From Blastococcus atacamensis (GTDB lineage: Bacteria > Actinomycetota > Actinomycetes > Mycobacteriales > Geodermatophilaceae): a DNA stretch of 60,022 nucleotides. The notes beneath the pieces were generated by a model. The model was given only the letters and a program-made list of their open reading frames with translations. It had not been told where the DNA came from and did no database searches. Where the stretch lies: NCBI RefSeq assembly GCF_002938425.1, contig NZ_POQU01000014.1, positions 1-60,022 of the forward strand, in the 5' to 3' direction. Position numbers and translations under genes: made by a program. The number at the start of each line of letters is the position of its first letter. The first letter of the stretch is position 1. Positions 45,837 to 54,149 of this stretch are shown piece after piece.

Positions 45837-47242
45837 CACTGCCACCCGCGGGCGGCAGCGGCCTCGCTCGCCCCGAAGACGCGCGGGGAGAGCGTGATGC
45901 CCAGCTCCTCGAAGCGCTCGGTGAAGCGCGGGCGCACCCCGGTCGGCACGGGCCTGCCGAGGAACTTCCCGGAGGCGTCCACGCCGGCGGAGTAGTCGAA
46001 GAGGAAGGCGTCCTGGAGGGTGACGGTCTCCCCTTCCATACCCTGCACCTCGGTGACGTGGGTGACCCGGCGGGTGCCGTCCCGCAGGCGGGTCAGCTGC
46101 ACGACGACGTCGACGGCGGAGGCGATCTGCTCGCGGATGGCCCGCAGCGGCAGGTCCATGCCGGCCATCAGGACCAGCGTCTCGAGACGGGCGATGGCGT
46201 CGCGCGGCGAGTTCGCGTGCACCGTCGACAGCGAGCCGTCGTGACCGGTGTTCATCGCCTGCAGCATGTCCAGCGACTCACCACCACGGCACTCCCCCAC
46301 CACGATCCGGTCGGGCCGCATGCGCAGGGAGTTGCGCACCAGGTCGCGGATGGTGATGGCGCCCTTGCCCTCGATGTTGGGCGGACGCGACTCCAGCCGG
46401 ACGACGTGGTCCTGCTGCAGCTGCAGCTCGACGGCGTCCTCGATCGTGACGATCCGCTCGCCCTCGGGGATGAAGGAGGACAGCACGTTGAGCAGCGTCG
46501 TCTTCCCGGTGCCGGTGCCCCCGGAGACGATGATGTTCAGCCGCGCGTCCACGCAGGCGTGCAGCAGCTCGGCCATCTCCGGCGAGAGAGTGCCGAAGCC
46601 GATCAGGTCGGTGACGGTGAACGGGTCCTTGGAGAACTTGCGGATCGTCAGCGTGGAACCGCTGAAGGCCAGCGGCGGGATGATCGCGTTCACGCGGGAG
46701 CCGTCGGCGAGGCGGGCGTCGACCAGCGGCGAGGACTCGTCGATCCGTCGTCCCACCCGGGAGACGATCCGGTCGATGACCCGGCGCAGGTGCTCCTCGG
46801 AGGTGAAGAACGCGCCGGTGCGGACGAGCTTGCCGTTCTGCTCGACGTAGATGTGATCGGGGCCGTTGACCATGACCTCGCTGACGCTGTCGTCGTCGAG
46901 CAGCCGCTGCAGCGGACCGAAGCCGAGCACGTCGTCGGCCAGGTCGGCGGTCAACCGCTGCCGCTCCTCGGTGCTGAGGGGGACGTTCTCCTCCTCCACC
47001 ACCGCGTCGAGCTCGCCCAGCACGATCGACCGCAGCGCGTCCTCGCCCAGTGACGGGTCGTTCATCCGGCTGCCCATGCGCTCGAACAGCGCCTTCCCGA
47101 CCCGGTCCTTGAGCCGGGCGAGGGCGTCGGTCGGTGGCGCCGGCGGGGGCGCCACCGGGCGCGACGTCCGGGCGGTGGGCAGGGCGAGGTCCTCGACGGC
47201 CTGCCGGCCGCGGGCGGCCTCGAGACGGTCGGCCAGGTTCAT
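45836..47242 (-). CDS. cpaF: Tad pilus assembly ATPase CpaF/TadA
   Basis: 468 residues. Hexameric secretion ATPase that powers Flp pilus assembly. Walker A GGTGTGKTTLLN is at 241-252, the Asp box near EDAVELQL and Walker B RIVVGECRGGE at 312-322, with a His box in STVHANSPRDA. The Ala/Pro-rich first ~45 residues are probably disordered. The ATG overlaps the cpaE stop (ATGA). Confidence 0.95.
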   Translation of the reverse strand: MNLADRLEAARGRQAVEDLALPTARTSRPVAPPPAPPTDALARLKDRVGKALFERMGSRMNDPSLGEDALRSIVLGELDAVVEEENVPLSTEERQRLTADLADDVLGFGPLQRLLDDDSVSEVMVNGPDHIYVEQNGKLVRTGAFFTSEEHLRRVIDRIVSRVGRRIDESSPLVDARLADGSRVNAIIPPLAFSGSTLTIRKFSKDPFTVTDLIGFGTLSPEMAELLHACVDARLNIIVSGGTGTGKTTLLNVLSSFIPEGERIVTIEDAVELQLQQDHVVRLESRPPNIEGKGAITIRDLVRNSLRMRPDRIVVGECRGGESLDMLQAMNTGHDGSLSTVHANSPRDAIARLETLVLMAGMDLPLRAIREQIASAVDVVVQLTRLRDGTRRVTHVTEVQGMEGETVTLQDAFLFDYSAGVDASGKFLGRPVPTGVRPRFTERFEELGITLSPRVFGASEAAAARGWQ

Positions 47243-48435
47243 CGCGCGGCCGCCCGGTGCTTGGCCCGGTAACGGCCGGCGGCCTTGAGCGGGGTGGCCT
47301 GGAAGCGGGTGACCAGCCGGTTGAGCTCCTTGACCATCGGGTCGCGCCGGCTGCCGGTGGCGATGAGCGGCACGCCCTGGTTGGTCGAGGGCGGGACCTT
47401 CGCCGACCGCGGGAGGACGACGTCGACGCCGGTGCCGATCGTCGTCTCGACGTCGCGCACCGACAGCCCGCCCCGGGGGTCGGCGAAGTTCATGACCACG
47501 TGCCGGCCGGCGGGGATCATGCACAGCTCGCGCAGCACGTCGAGCTCCTTGCGCAAGCCGCGCACGCCGGGAACGTCCATGCTGGTCAGCATCACGACGT
47601 CGCTGGCGCGGTCGAGGGCGGCGAGCGTCTGCTCGGACAGCCCCGGCGCGGTGTCCACGACGACGTAGCGGAACTCCCGCGCCAGCGCCGCGAGCAGCCG
47701 GGTGACGTCCTCGCCGCGCACGGTGTCTCCGGCCGCGGGCGACTCCGCGCCGCACACGGTGAACAGCCCGCTCGGGTGCTGGGTGAGGAAGGTCTTCAGG
47801 ACCATCGTGTCCTCGGCCGCGGGGCCGCGGACGACGTCGGGCAGCGTGTACTCGGGCGTGAGCCCCAGCGCCGAGGCGACGTCGCCGAACTGGACGTCGA
47901 GGTCGACCAGCACCGTCGACTGCGGGGCCGAGGCGGTCAGCCCCAGCGCCAGGTTGGTCGACACCGTCGTCTTGCCCACCCCGCCCTTCGGCGAGGCGAT
48001 GGTGATGACGCGGCCGGTGTAGCGCGCGGTCTCCTCGACCGGGCGCAGCACGCGGCGCCGGCCGCTGGCCGTGGAGCAGGCGCGCTCGACGGAGGCCCGG
48101 AGTTCGAGGGCGTCCGCGCCCGGCGAGACCAGGTCGCGGATGCCGGCGCGCATGGCGGCCTGCCACAGCTCGGGTGTCGGATCGGCGACCAGCACGACGC
48201 TGATCCCCGGGCTCTGCACGTCCAGCCGGGCGGCGAGGCCCAGCGCCTCCTCGACGGTCGCCTCCGGGCCGATGACCAGCACCTCGGGCAGCTCGCCGTC
48301 GAGGAGCTGCTCGAACAGCCGGGACGGCTCGCCGGGGAGGCGGCCGGGCGGCAGCACCGACAGGTCGCCGTCGGTGGCCTGCTTGATGCGGAGGATGAGG
48401 TCCTCGTCGGCAGCGGCGAGCACGACGCGGCTCAT
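47239..48435 (-). CDS. cpaE: Tad pilus localisation ATPase CpaE/TadZ
   Basis: 398 residues. The N-terminal ~125 residues look like a degenerate response-regulator receiver (VLAAADEDLILRIKQA, VLVADPTPELWQAAMRAGIRDLVSPG). A MinD/ParA ATPase follows with SPKGGVGKTTVSTNLAL near 148 and VLVDLDVQFGDVASALGL. TadZ/CpaE recruits the pilus machine to its cell site. The ATG overlaps the cpaB stop (ATGA). Confidence 0.92.
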   Translation of the reverse strand: MSRVVLAAADEDLILRIKQATDGDLSVLPPGRLPGEPSRLFEQLLDGELPEVLVIGPEATVEEALGLAARLDVQSPGISVVLVADPTPELWQAAMRAGIRDLVSPGADALELRASVERACSTASGRRRVLRPVEETARYTGRVITIASPKGGVGKTTVSTNLALGLTASAPQSTVLVDLDVQFGDVASALGLTPEYTLPDVVRGPAAEDTMVLKTFLTQHPSGLFTVCGAESPAAGDTVRGEDVTRLLAALAREFRYVVVDTAPGLSEQTLAALDRASDVVMLTSMDVPGVRGLRKELDVLRELCMIPAGRHVVMNFADPRGGLSVRDVETTIGTGVDVVLPRSAKVPPSTNQGVPLIATGSRRDPMVKELNRLVTRFQATPLKAAGRYRAKHRAAAR

Positions 48436-49172
48436 GAGAAGTCCTTCCCGTAGATGACCGTCGGGTCGACGACCTCGGTGCCGGAGGTGTCGGCTTCGGC
48501 CGGCTCCAGCGAGAGCCAGAGGGCGCCGTGCTCCATGCCGAAGACGACGGCCTCGGCCTGCGCCGCCGTGACGGCGAGCGTGACCATCAGGCTGGACGTG
48601 GGGGCCGGACCGGCGCCGGAGGACGCCGTCTGGGTGCCCTCGGCGGCGGGCGCGGCGACCGGCGCCCCCTGCACCTGGGTGACCAGGACCTGGTGCAGGA
48701 CCGCGTGCGTGCGGGCGTCCGACAGCGACACCAGGACGCCCACGGTGTCGCCGGCGGTCAGGCGGCCACCGACCGCCCGCTGCGGGTCGAGGAGGACCGA
48801 CACCTCCTGCAGGCCGGCCGGCACCTCGACGATGCCCGGCCCGCGGACGTCGTCCGGAGCGGCGAAGCGGCCGGCGATCAGCTGCTCCCCCGGCTGCAGG
48901 TCGACCGTGGCCACCTGGCCCGCGAGGTCGCTCAGGGCGGTGACCCGGCCGGGCACGGCGGCCTTCGCGGGCACCGGCTCGGAGCTCACCAGATCCGCGA
49001 GCTGCTCGGCCGGGGTGCCGGCCGGGATCGGTTCGACGACCACGAGCACGTCGACCGTGCGGGCCCCGGCCAGGGCGCGGGCGTCCGCGCCACGCACGTA
49101 GGCCAGCAGGACCCCGGCTCCGACGAGGAGCAGGACGAGTGCCGCGACGGCGGCGAGGATGCGACGTCTCAC
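48432..49172 (-). CDS. cpaB: Tad pilus assembly protein CpaB (RcpC, SAF domain)
   Basis: 246 residues. An N-terminal signal-anchor helix (RILAAVAALVLLLVGAGVLLAYV) is followed by a SAF domain (VEPIPAGTPAEQLADLV) and the CpaB core (DLQPGEQLIAGRFA, AVGGRLTAGDTVGVLVSL). It acts outside the membrane in pilus assembly. The GTG start lies 10 bp after the tadG stop. Confidence 0.88.
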   Translation of the reverse strand: MRRRILAAVAALVLLLVGAGVLLAYVRGADARALAGARTVDVLVVVEPIPAGTPAEQLADLVSSEPVPAKAAVPGRVTALSDLAGQVATVDLQPGEQLIAGRFAAPDDVRGPGIVEVPAGLQEVSVLLDPQRAVGGRLTAGDTVGVLVSLSDARTHAVLHQVLVTQVQGAPVAAPAAEGTQTASSGAGPAPTSSLMVTLAVTAAQAEAVVFGMEHGALWLSLEPAEADTSGTEVVDPTVIYGKDFS

Positions 49173-49182
49173 TGTCGGCCCC

Positions 49183-50139
49183 CTATCGGATCAGTCGGAG
49201 GACGGAGGCCCCGAGGCTCGGGGCGTCGGGGCTGTAGGACCAGGCGTCGGAGAGCTCGACGAAGCGGGTGAAGTAGCCCGAGACGCAGCGCTCGTTGCCG
49301 TTGCACGGCTTGGGCTCGGTCTTGAACTGGCCGGTGAAGTGGTAGCCGATGAGGTGGAAGGCGGCATAGCCGTACACCTCGTACCACCCGCTCGTGCCCG
49401 TCCCGCCGTACCGCTCGTAGATGGGCATCAGCACCGTGTCGCCGACCAGAGCCGCGAAGTCGGCGGCGTCGCAGCCCTGCGGCGGCGACTCACCGGGGTC
49501 GGACTGCAGGGGCTCGTCGACGGAGCTGGTCGCCTCGCAACCGCCCGCGTCGGTCTTCACGAAGCCGAACCCGCCGGGGATCGCGTTGCCCGAGGGGCCC
49601 GTGCAGGTGGTGCCGTCGGACTTGGACAGCTTGATGACCTGGAGCGTGGTCGCCGACGGCAGCCCGCCGCCGGTCTGCTTCTCGAACGAGCACCAAGAGA
49701 ACGCCAGGGGCAGCATCGCGGTGCCGCCGGTGGGGCTACCCCAGCCGACGGTCGCGGTCGCCGAGACGCCGGTGGACTCGTGCCCGATGATCGGCGCGAA
49801 CCAGTGGTCCTTCGGCGTGCTCCCGGTGACGGTCACGCTGATCGGATCGGTGCCGAGGACGGGCTGCCCCGCCGTCCCCTCGGGGTCGTTCGCGAGCAGG
49901 AGGGCCGTGGCGGTGGCGAGCATGTCACCGCAGTTGCCGCGGGCGCAGTCCTGGGCGACCGCGATGGCAGCCGCGTCGGCGGCCACCTGGAGGCGGGCCC
50001 GCTCGGCGTACAGCGCGCCGACGTCGACGGCGATGGCCGCGAACCCGAGCACCGGCACGAGGAGCAGCGACACCAGAACGGCCGCGGCGCCGTCCTGACG
50101 GGCGAGCCGCCCGCGCAGCCGGGAGGTCAGCCGTTGCAT
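49183..50139 (-). CDS. tadG: TadG-like pilus-associated protein
   Basis: 318 residues. A prepilin-like N-terminal helix with the TadE/G pattern (RQDGAAAVLVSLLLVPVLGFAAIAVDVGALY, then ERARLQVAADAAAIAVAQ). A long exported domain with about nine cysteines follows (CARGNCGD, CSFEK, CTGPSG and others), so disulfides are likely. It probably anchors or caps the pilus at the cell wall. The ATG lies 13 bp inside the end of tadE in another frame. Confidence 0.82.
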   Translation of the reverse strand: MQRLTSRLRGRLARQDGAAAVLVSLLLVPVLGFAAIAVDVGALYAERARLQVAADAAAIAVAQDCARGNCGDMLATATALLLANDPEGTAGQPVLGTDPISVTVTGSTPKDHWFAPIIGHESTGVSATATVGWGSPTGGTAMLPLAFSWCSFEKQTGGGLPSATTLQVIKLSKSDGTTCTGPSGNAIPGGFGFVKTDAGGCEATSSVDEPLQSDPGESPPQGCDAADFAALVGDTVLMPIYERYGGTGTSGWYEVYGYAAFHLIGYHFTGQFKTEPKPCNGNERCVSGYFTRFVELSDAWSYSPDAPSLGASVLRLIR

Positions 50140-50516
50140 CGCATGACCCCCGTTCCGTCCAGCGTCAGGCCGGCTCCGAAGAAGTCGGTGAGGAAGGGCA
50201 TGGGATAGGTGATGGTCAGCCGCACGGTGCTGCCGGTCGGGCCGTCGCACCCACCCGGGCTGATGGTGATCTGCGCGTCGGTGATGTCCGGATCCAGCGA
50301 GTCCGCGGCGAACCGGGCGGCCGCCCTGGCGGCGGCCGGATCGTTCTGCAGGGCCATGGTGCGGACGCCCTCGCGGGCGGCGGCGGAGATCGTGCCCTGC
50401 ACCTGGAAGGCGCGGCCGAACTCGGCGATGCCGAGGACGAGGAGGAGCAGCAGCGGGACGACGAAGGCGAACTCCACCGCACTCGCACCGCGCTCGTCGC
50501 GCAGTCGGAACCACAT
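50127..50516 (-). CDS. tadE: TadE-family pseudopilin
   Basis: 129 residues. After a short basic start, DERGASAVEFAFVVPLLLLLVLGIAEFGRA is the classic TadE helix with the conserved Glu. A small exported domain with two Cys follows. GGGAGGTGGG stands upstream of the ATG 50516. It is processed by the prepilin peptidase encoded at 51.0 kb. Confidence 0.88.
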   Translation of the reverse strand: MWFRLRDERGASAVEFAFVVPLLLLLVLGIAEFGRAFQVQGTISAAAREGVRTMALQNDPAAARAAARFAADSLDPDITDAQITISPGGCDGPTGSTVRLTITYPMPFLTDFFGAGLTLDGTGVMRCNG

Positions 50517-50609
50517 GCCCGTTCCCACCTCCCTCCCTCGTGCGGCGACGCAGCGGCCCCCGTGCGGGGACCGCTGCGTCGTCACAGCCGCGACCGGTTC
50601 AGGTACAGG

Positions 50610-50837
50610 TCAGCTGCCCGCCGGAGCACCCTCGGCGGCGCCGCCGAGCTTGCCGGTGATGGTCTCGAAGAGCGTGCCGAGCTGGTCGCCCAGCGCGGTG
50701 ACGGCGACGATGATGACGACGGCGATCAGGCCGACCATGAGGCCGTACTCGACGGCGGTCGCGCCCTTCTCCTCCTTGCGCAGGCGGTCCTGGGCGAAGG
50801 CGACGAAGGTGGTCAGAGCGACGAAGGGGTTCAGCAT
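50610..50837 (-). CDS. flp: Flp pilin
   Basis: 75 residues. The major pilus subunit: a short charged leader with DRLRKEEKGATAVEYGLMVG, where cleavage should occur in the KGATAVEYG motif before the helix (LMVGLIAVVIIVAVTALG). AGGGAG lies 8 nt before the ATG. The 190 bp upstream (50838-51029) are probably its promoter, though no clear -10/-35 pair is seen; the pilin is expected to be the most highly expressed gene of the operon. Confidence 0.93.
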   Translation of the reverse strand: MLNPFVALTTFVAFAQDRLRKEEKGATAVEYGLMVGLIAVVIIVAVTALGDQLGTLFETITGKLGGAAEGAPAGS

Positions 50838-51029
50838 CTGTATTGCTCCCTGAGGTGTCGGCCGGTCCGGATCGGGTCGGGTGACCCGGCCTCGCGGCTG
50901 CTGCAGGGAGTTGTCGTGCGTGGCGGTCCGGGACTTGAGCGTTCTTCACCCGGTCCACGGACCCGCGCCCGCCATTCGGGTTACACCTCGCGGCCTCTCA
51001 TCACGCTCGGTGAGGGATCGGGCAGCGGA

Positions 51030-51686
51030 TCAGGTCAGCAGGACCCCGCTCGAGCCCACCACGAGCGCCGCGCCGACCAGCATGGCCGGGCCGAAGGGCA
51101 TCTGCGCCTTCAGCGTGATCCGGCGGGCGGCCAGCAGCAGGAGCGCCAGGGCCGCCTGGACGACGAACCCGGCGAACGCCCCGAGCAGCACCGCGCCCCA
51201 GCCGAGCCAGCCGAGCACCAGTCCCAGGAGCGCCGCGAGCTTCACGTCGCCCATGCCCATCGCCCCGGGAGACAGCAGCGCCATCCCCAGGTAGACGGCG
51301 AAGAGCACCGCGGCGGCCAGGAGCGCGCGGAGCAGCGAGTTCCAGGCTCCGTCGACGGCTGCCGCCAGCGCCAGCAGCGCCGCCGTGACCACCAGGGCCG
51401 GGACAACCACGCGGTTCGGCAGCAACCGGTGCCGGAGGTCCACCACCGTCAGGAGCACACCGGCTGCGACCACGGCCAGGAAGGCGGGCAGCTCCCAGGC
51501 CGGCCCGAAGCGCAGGGCGGTCAGCGCGAACAGCAGCGCCGTCAGCAGCTCCAGCACCGGCGGCCGGACCGCCCGACCCGACCGCTCGCCGGAGCCGCCC
51601 CAAGGGAAGGACGCCGCGGCGCGGTTCGCCGCGGCGCCCGCACCCAGACCGACGGCGGCCGACACCGCGACGACCACCGCCGTCAC
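51030..51686 (-). CDS. Prepilin peptidase (A24, TadV/CpaA type, no methylase domain)
   Basis: 218 residues, about seven membrane helices. The two catalytic Asp are in TVVDLRHRLLPNRVV and GAMGMGDVKLAALLG. The N-terminal Cys-rich methyltransferase domain of PilD is absent, as in other Tad peptidases. It would process Flp and TadE. The start is uncertain: GTG 51686 begins just before the first helix. It is the first gene of the Tad block, upstream of flp. Confidence 0.85.
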   Translation of the reverse strand: MTAVVVAVSAAVGLGAGAAANRAAASFPWGGSGERSGRAVRPPVLELLTALLFALTALRFGPAWELPAFLAVVAAGVLLTVVDLRHRLLPNRVVVPALVVTAALLALAAAVDGAWNSLLRALLAAAVLFAVYLGMALLSPGAMGMGDVKLAALLGLVLGWLGWGAVLLGAFAGFVVQAALALLLLAARRITLKAQMPFGPAMLVGAALVVGSSGVLLT

Positions 51687-51786
51687 GGCGTGCGAAGCGG
51701 AGCGGCGGACACGGACCCACCCTGGCACAGCCGACGCTCCGCACCTGGCACCGCCGGACCGGGCCGCCGCGATCCCGCAGGCGCCG

Positions 51787-52164
51787 TCAGCGGATGCCGT
51801 TCCACCAGTTCCTGACCGCCGTGCGGGCGGAGCGCCCTGCCGCGAGCAACTGGTCGGTCGCGCCGGGGCGCGCTCCGAGCCGCGACTCGAGTCCGGCGAG
51901 CCGGTCCTCCAACGCACGGAGCCGCGCGCCGGACGGCTGCCGGGCAGGCTGGACGGCGATCTCGGCGAGCCCGTCGGAGAGCCCGCCGATCAGCAGAGCG
52001 ACCTCGGCGGGCAGCAGCTGAGCCGTGCCGACGCACGTGTCGCCGCGCCACAGGCTGAGGCTCGTCACTCCGACGTCGGCGTGGGCCGAGACGCGGACGC
52101 TGCGCCCCTGGCCTCGGAGGTCGCCGACCCATTGCCCGTGCCGAGGAAGCGGGATCACCGTCAT
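51787..52164 (-). CDS. Conserved hypothetical protein
   Basis: 125 residues. The first ~70 residues look like a small beta domain (GQWVGDLRGQGRSVRVSAHADVGVTSLSLWRGDTCVGTAQLLP). A helix with LRALEDRLAGLESRLGARPG (heptad-like) and NWWNGIR at the end follow. Found between the pilus genes and rnpB; I do not recognise it. The ATG 52164 is chosen because the preceding 14 codons are outside the compact domain. Confidence 0.6.
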   Translation of the reverse strand: MTVIPLPRHGQWVGDLRGQGRSVRVSAHADVGVTSLSLWRGDTCVGTAQLLPAEVALLIGGLSDGLAEIAVQPARQPSGARLRALEDRLAGLESRLGARPGATDQLLAAGRSARTAVRNWWNGIR

Positions 52165-52235
52165 GGACAGAGGCTGGTGATCGCCGTCCCGCGTGTCAAG
52201 ACGCATCCGTACCGCATCTAGCTGCCGCCGGGAGG

Positions 52236-52648
52236 ACGACGGACGAGTCGACCTGTACGCCGGGTTCTGTCCACGGGTGCCTTGCGGCCTCCCGATGGGC
52301 GGTCATCCATCTAGGCCTGCCGTTGCCGGCAGGCTCGAGCGATCTACCCGCAGGCTCGGGCGGGCCGCCCTCGAACGCCTGCGCAGGACGGCGGCGAACC
52401 GTCGTCCCTTCTTGATCTAGCTCCGGGTGGGGTTTACCGAGCCACACCGGTCGCCCGGTGTGCGGTGGTCTCTTACACCACCGTTTCACCCTTACCAGCG
52501 CGAGCGCTGGCGGTCTGTTCTCTGTGGCACTGTCCCGCGGGTCACCCCGGGTCGCCGTTAACGACCACCCTGCCCTGTGGAGCCCGGACGTTCCTCGGCG
52601 ACGGGGTCTCCCCCGCCGACGCGACCGCCCAGCCGACTCGTCCGTCGT
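52236..52648 (-). ncRNA. rnpB: RNase P RNA, class A
   Basis: 413-nt catalytic RNA that trims tRNA 5' ends. Read on the minus strand it has the universal GAGGAA-CGTCCGGGCTCCA core and CAGGGTGGT, the conserved ACAGTGCCACAGAGAACAG and GGTAAGGGTGAAACGGTG, the GTGTAAGAGACC block, TAGATGGATGACCGCC and, near the 3' end, ACAGAACCCGGCGTACAGG. The two ends pair as a 15-bp P1 helix (52236-52250 with 52634-52648), which fixes the boundaries to within a few bases. Confidence 0.95.
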
Positions 52649-52655
52649 GCCGGCC

Positions 52656-52661
52656 AGTCTA
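52656..52661 (-). promoter_or_regulatory. -10 box TAGACT for rnpB
   Basis: TAGACT on the minus strand ends 7 nt before the first paired base of P1, the right distance for transcription to begin at the mature 5' end. Confidence 0.55.
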
Positions 52662-52790
52662 GGCGGTGACCACCTGCGCTCCTGCCCCCTGGAGGCAGAA
52701 CCGCACCTGCGGGTTCACCGACCCGCCACCGGAGCCGATGACCCGACCGTGCAGGCTGCTCTGCGTTCCCGGTTGCTGCCCCGGGCGCCC

Positions 52791-53015
52791 ATGCGGACGA
52801 CGGCGCTCGTCATCGTCACCGGTGTGGTCGGGCTGCTCGTGGGCAGCGGCCGACCGGAGGCCAGCTCGCCGTCGGACATGGGCGCACTGCGCGTGCTGGT
52901 CACGCTGCTGCTGCACGGGATCCTGCTGGCGCTGCTCGTCCGGCGGGAGCGCGAGGTGCCGCTGCCCACCGAACAGTTCGAGGAGTTGCCGGCCGGCCTC
53001 CCCTCCCCGGCCTGA
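52791..53015 (+). CDS. Small two-helix membrane protein
   Basis: 74 residues from ATG 52791 (or 88 from GTG 52749). Two hydrophobic segments (TTALVIVTGVVGLLVGSG and ALRVLVTLLLHGILLALLV) flank a short loop, with an acidic tail. Not recognised. It is divergent from rnpB, and its end is 10 bp from the PIG-L stop. Confidence 0.55.
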   Translation: MRTTALVIVTGVVGLLVGSGRPEASSPSDMGALRVLVTLLLHGILLALLVRREREVPLPTEQFEELPAGLPSPA

Positions 53016-53025
53016 CCGGCGCGGC

Positions 53026-53745
53026 TCAGCCCCAGTAGAGGCGGAACCCGACCCGTCGGCGGCCGTCCTCGGTCGTGGTCGACATGTCCACGACCTGACG
53101 GGCCTGCTGCTCCACCGGGTCGTCGGACAGGAGTTCCAGGTAGCGGCGGTGCTCGACCAGCGAGGCGACGGCGAGCTCGACGGCGTCGCTGACGTCCACC
53201 TCGTGCGGTGGGTCGTTCAGCTCGCTGACGGCGATGTACTGCACGCCCCGCCACGGGTCCTCCGCCAGCTCCGGGAAGATCCACTCGTTGCCGGCGTCGG
53301 CCACCGCGTCCAGCACGCTCTGCCCGAGCGCCTGGTGGTCGGCGGAGTTGAGGTAGGCCGGTGAAACCCCGGGCGGGGTCCAGGTCGGCCCGAAGTATCC
53401 GGTGACGACGAGCTCGGGCCGGTGCCGCCGAATAGCTCCGGCGAGGTCGCGGCGCAGCTCGGGCCCGGCCTGCAGGACGCCGTCCCGGTGGTCCAGGAAC
53501 TCGACCTCCGACACCCCCACGACGGCGGCCGAGCGGCGCTCCTCCTCCTCGCGCAGCGGTCCCGCCTGCGCCGGTGGCACGCCGGCCATCCCTGCCTCCC
53601 CTCGGGTGGCCAGCAGGTAGTGCACCTCCTTGCCGGCCGCCGTCCACACCGCGACGGCGGCGGCCAGGCCGTACTCGATGTCGTCGGGATGGGCGGCGAT
53701 GACGAGGGCGCGCTGCCAGTCGTCGGGCATCGGGGAGGGAGGCAT
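53026..53745 (-). CDS. PIG-L family deacetylase
   Basis: 239 residues. The zinc-binding motif AHPDDIEYG near residue 20 and a later HxxH-like HQALGQ (SADHQALG) mark the LmbE/MshB/PIG-L fold that removes acetyl groups from N-acetylglucosaminyl compounds. In actinobacteria relatives make mycothiol, but this one is not clearly MshB. ATG 53745 is preceded by CAGACT at 7 nt. Substrate unknown. Confidence 0.82.
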   Translation of the reverse strand: MPPSPMPDDWQRALVIAAHPDDIEYGLAAAVAVWTAAGKEVHYLLATRGEAGMAGVPPAQAGPLREEEERRSAAVVGVSEVEFLDHRDGVLQAGPELRRDLAGAIRRHRPELVVTGYFGPTWTPPGVSPAYLNSADHQALGQSVLDAVADAGNEWIFPELAEDPWRGVQYIAVSELNDPPHEVDVSDAVELAVASLVEHRRYLELLSDDPVEQQARQVVDMSTTTEDGRRRVGFRLYWG

Positions 53746-53767
53746 GGAAGGGAGTCTGCCGGGTGGC

Positions 53768-54127
53768 TCAACGTCCACGGGCGACGTCGAGCGCGGCGGT
53801 GACCATCGGGACCTGCAGCGGGAGCCGGCCGATCGCGACCGCCATCGGCAGCGGCTTCCGGGGGATCACCCGGAACGTGTGCAGGTGCGCCGGCACGAAC
53901 GCCAGCAGCAGCCCCGCGGCCGCCCAGCCGCCCAGCCGGCGGGTCGCGGGAAGCGCCAGCAGGCCCGCGGTGCCGATCTCCGCCACCCCGGTGGCCAGCA
54001 CCCAGGTGCGCTGGTCCCCCAGCTCGGGCGGCACCAGCCAGTCGTACATCCGGGGTCGCACCAGGTGCAGCACGCCGCCTCCGCCCAGCAACGCGGCCAG
54101 CAGCGACGCCTTGCCGGGCTTCCTCAC
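53768..54127 (-). CDS. DoxX-like small membrane protein
   Basis: 119 residues, four hydrophobic segments (KASLLAALLGGGGVLHLV, TWVLATGVAEIGTAGLLALPA, GWAAAGLLLAFVPAHLHTF). The GVAEIG and HLHTFRV marks fit the DoxX/SURF4-type family, mostly of unknown role in redox or thiol metabolism. The GTG start lies 6 nt from a -10 box shared with the divergent TSUP gene. Confidence 0.75.
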   Translation of the reverse strand: MRKPGKASLLAALLGGGGVLHLVRPRMYDWLVPPELGDQRTWVLATGVAEIGTAGLLALPATRRLGGWAAAGLLLAFVPAHLHTFRVIPRKPLPMAVAIGRLPLQVPMVTAALDVARGR

Positions 54128-54133
54128 GAGGTC

Positions 54134-54143
54134 ACCGTAGGTT
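54134..54143. promoter_or_regulatory. Overlapping divergent -10 boxes for DoxX and TSUP genes
   Basis: Minus strand TACGGT (54139-54134) is 6 nt before the DoxX GTG; plus strand TAGGTT (54138-54143) is 6 nt before the TSUP GTG. The two boxes share the TA pair at 54138-54139, so one 10-bp element could drive both leaderless genes, one at a time. Confidence 0.6.
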
Positions 54144-54149
54144 GGCCCG

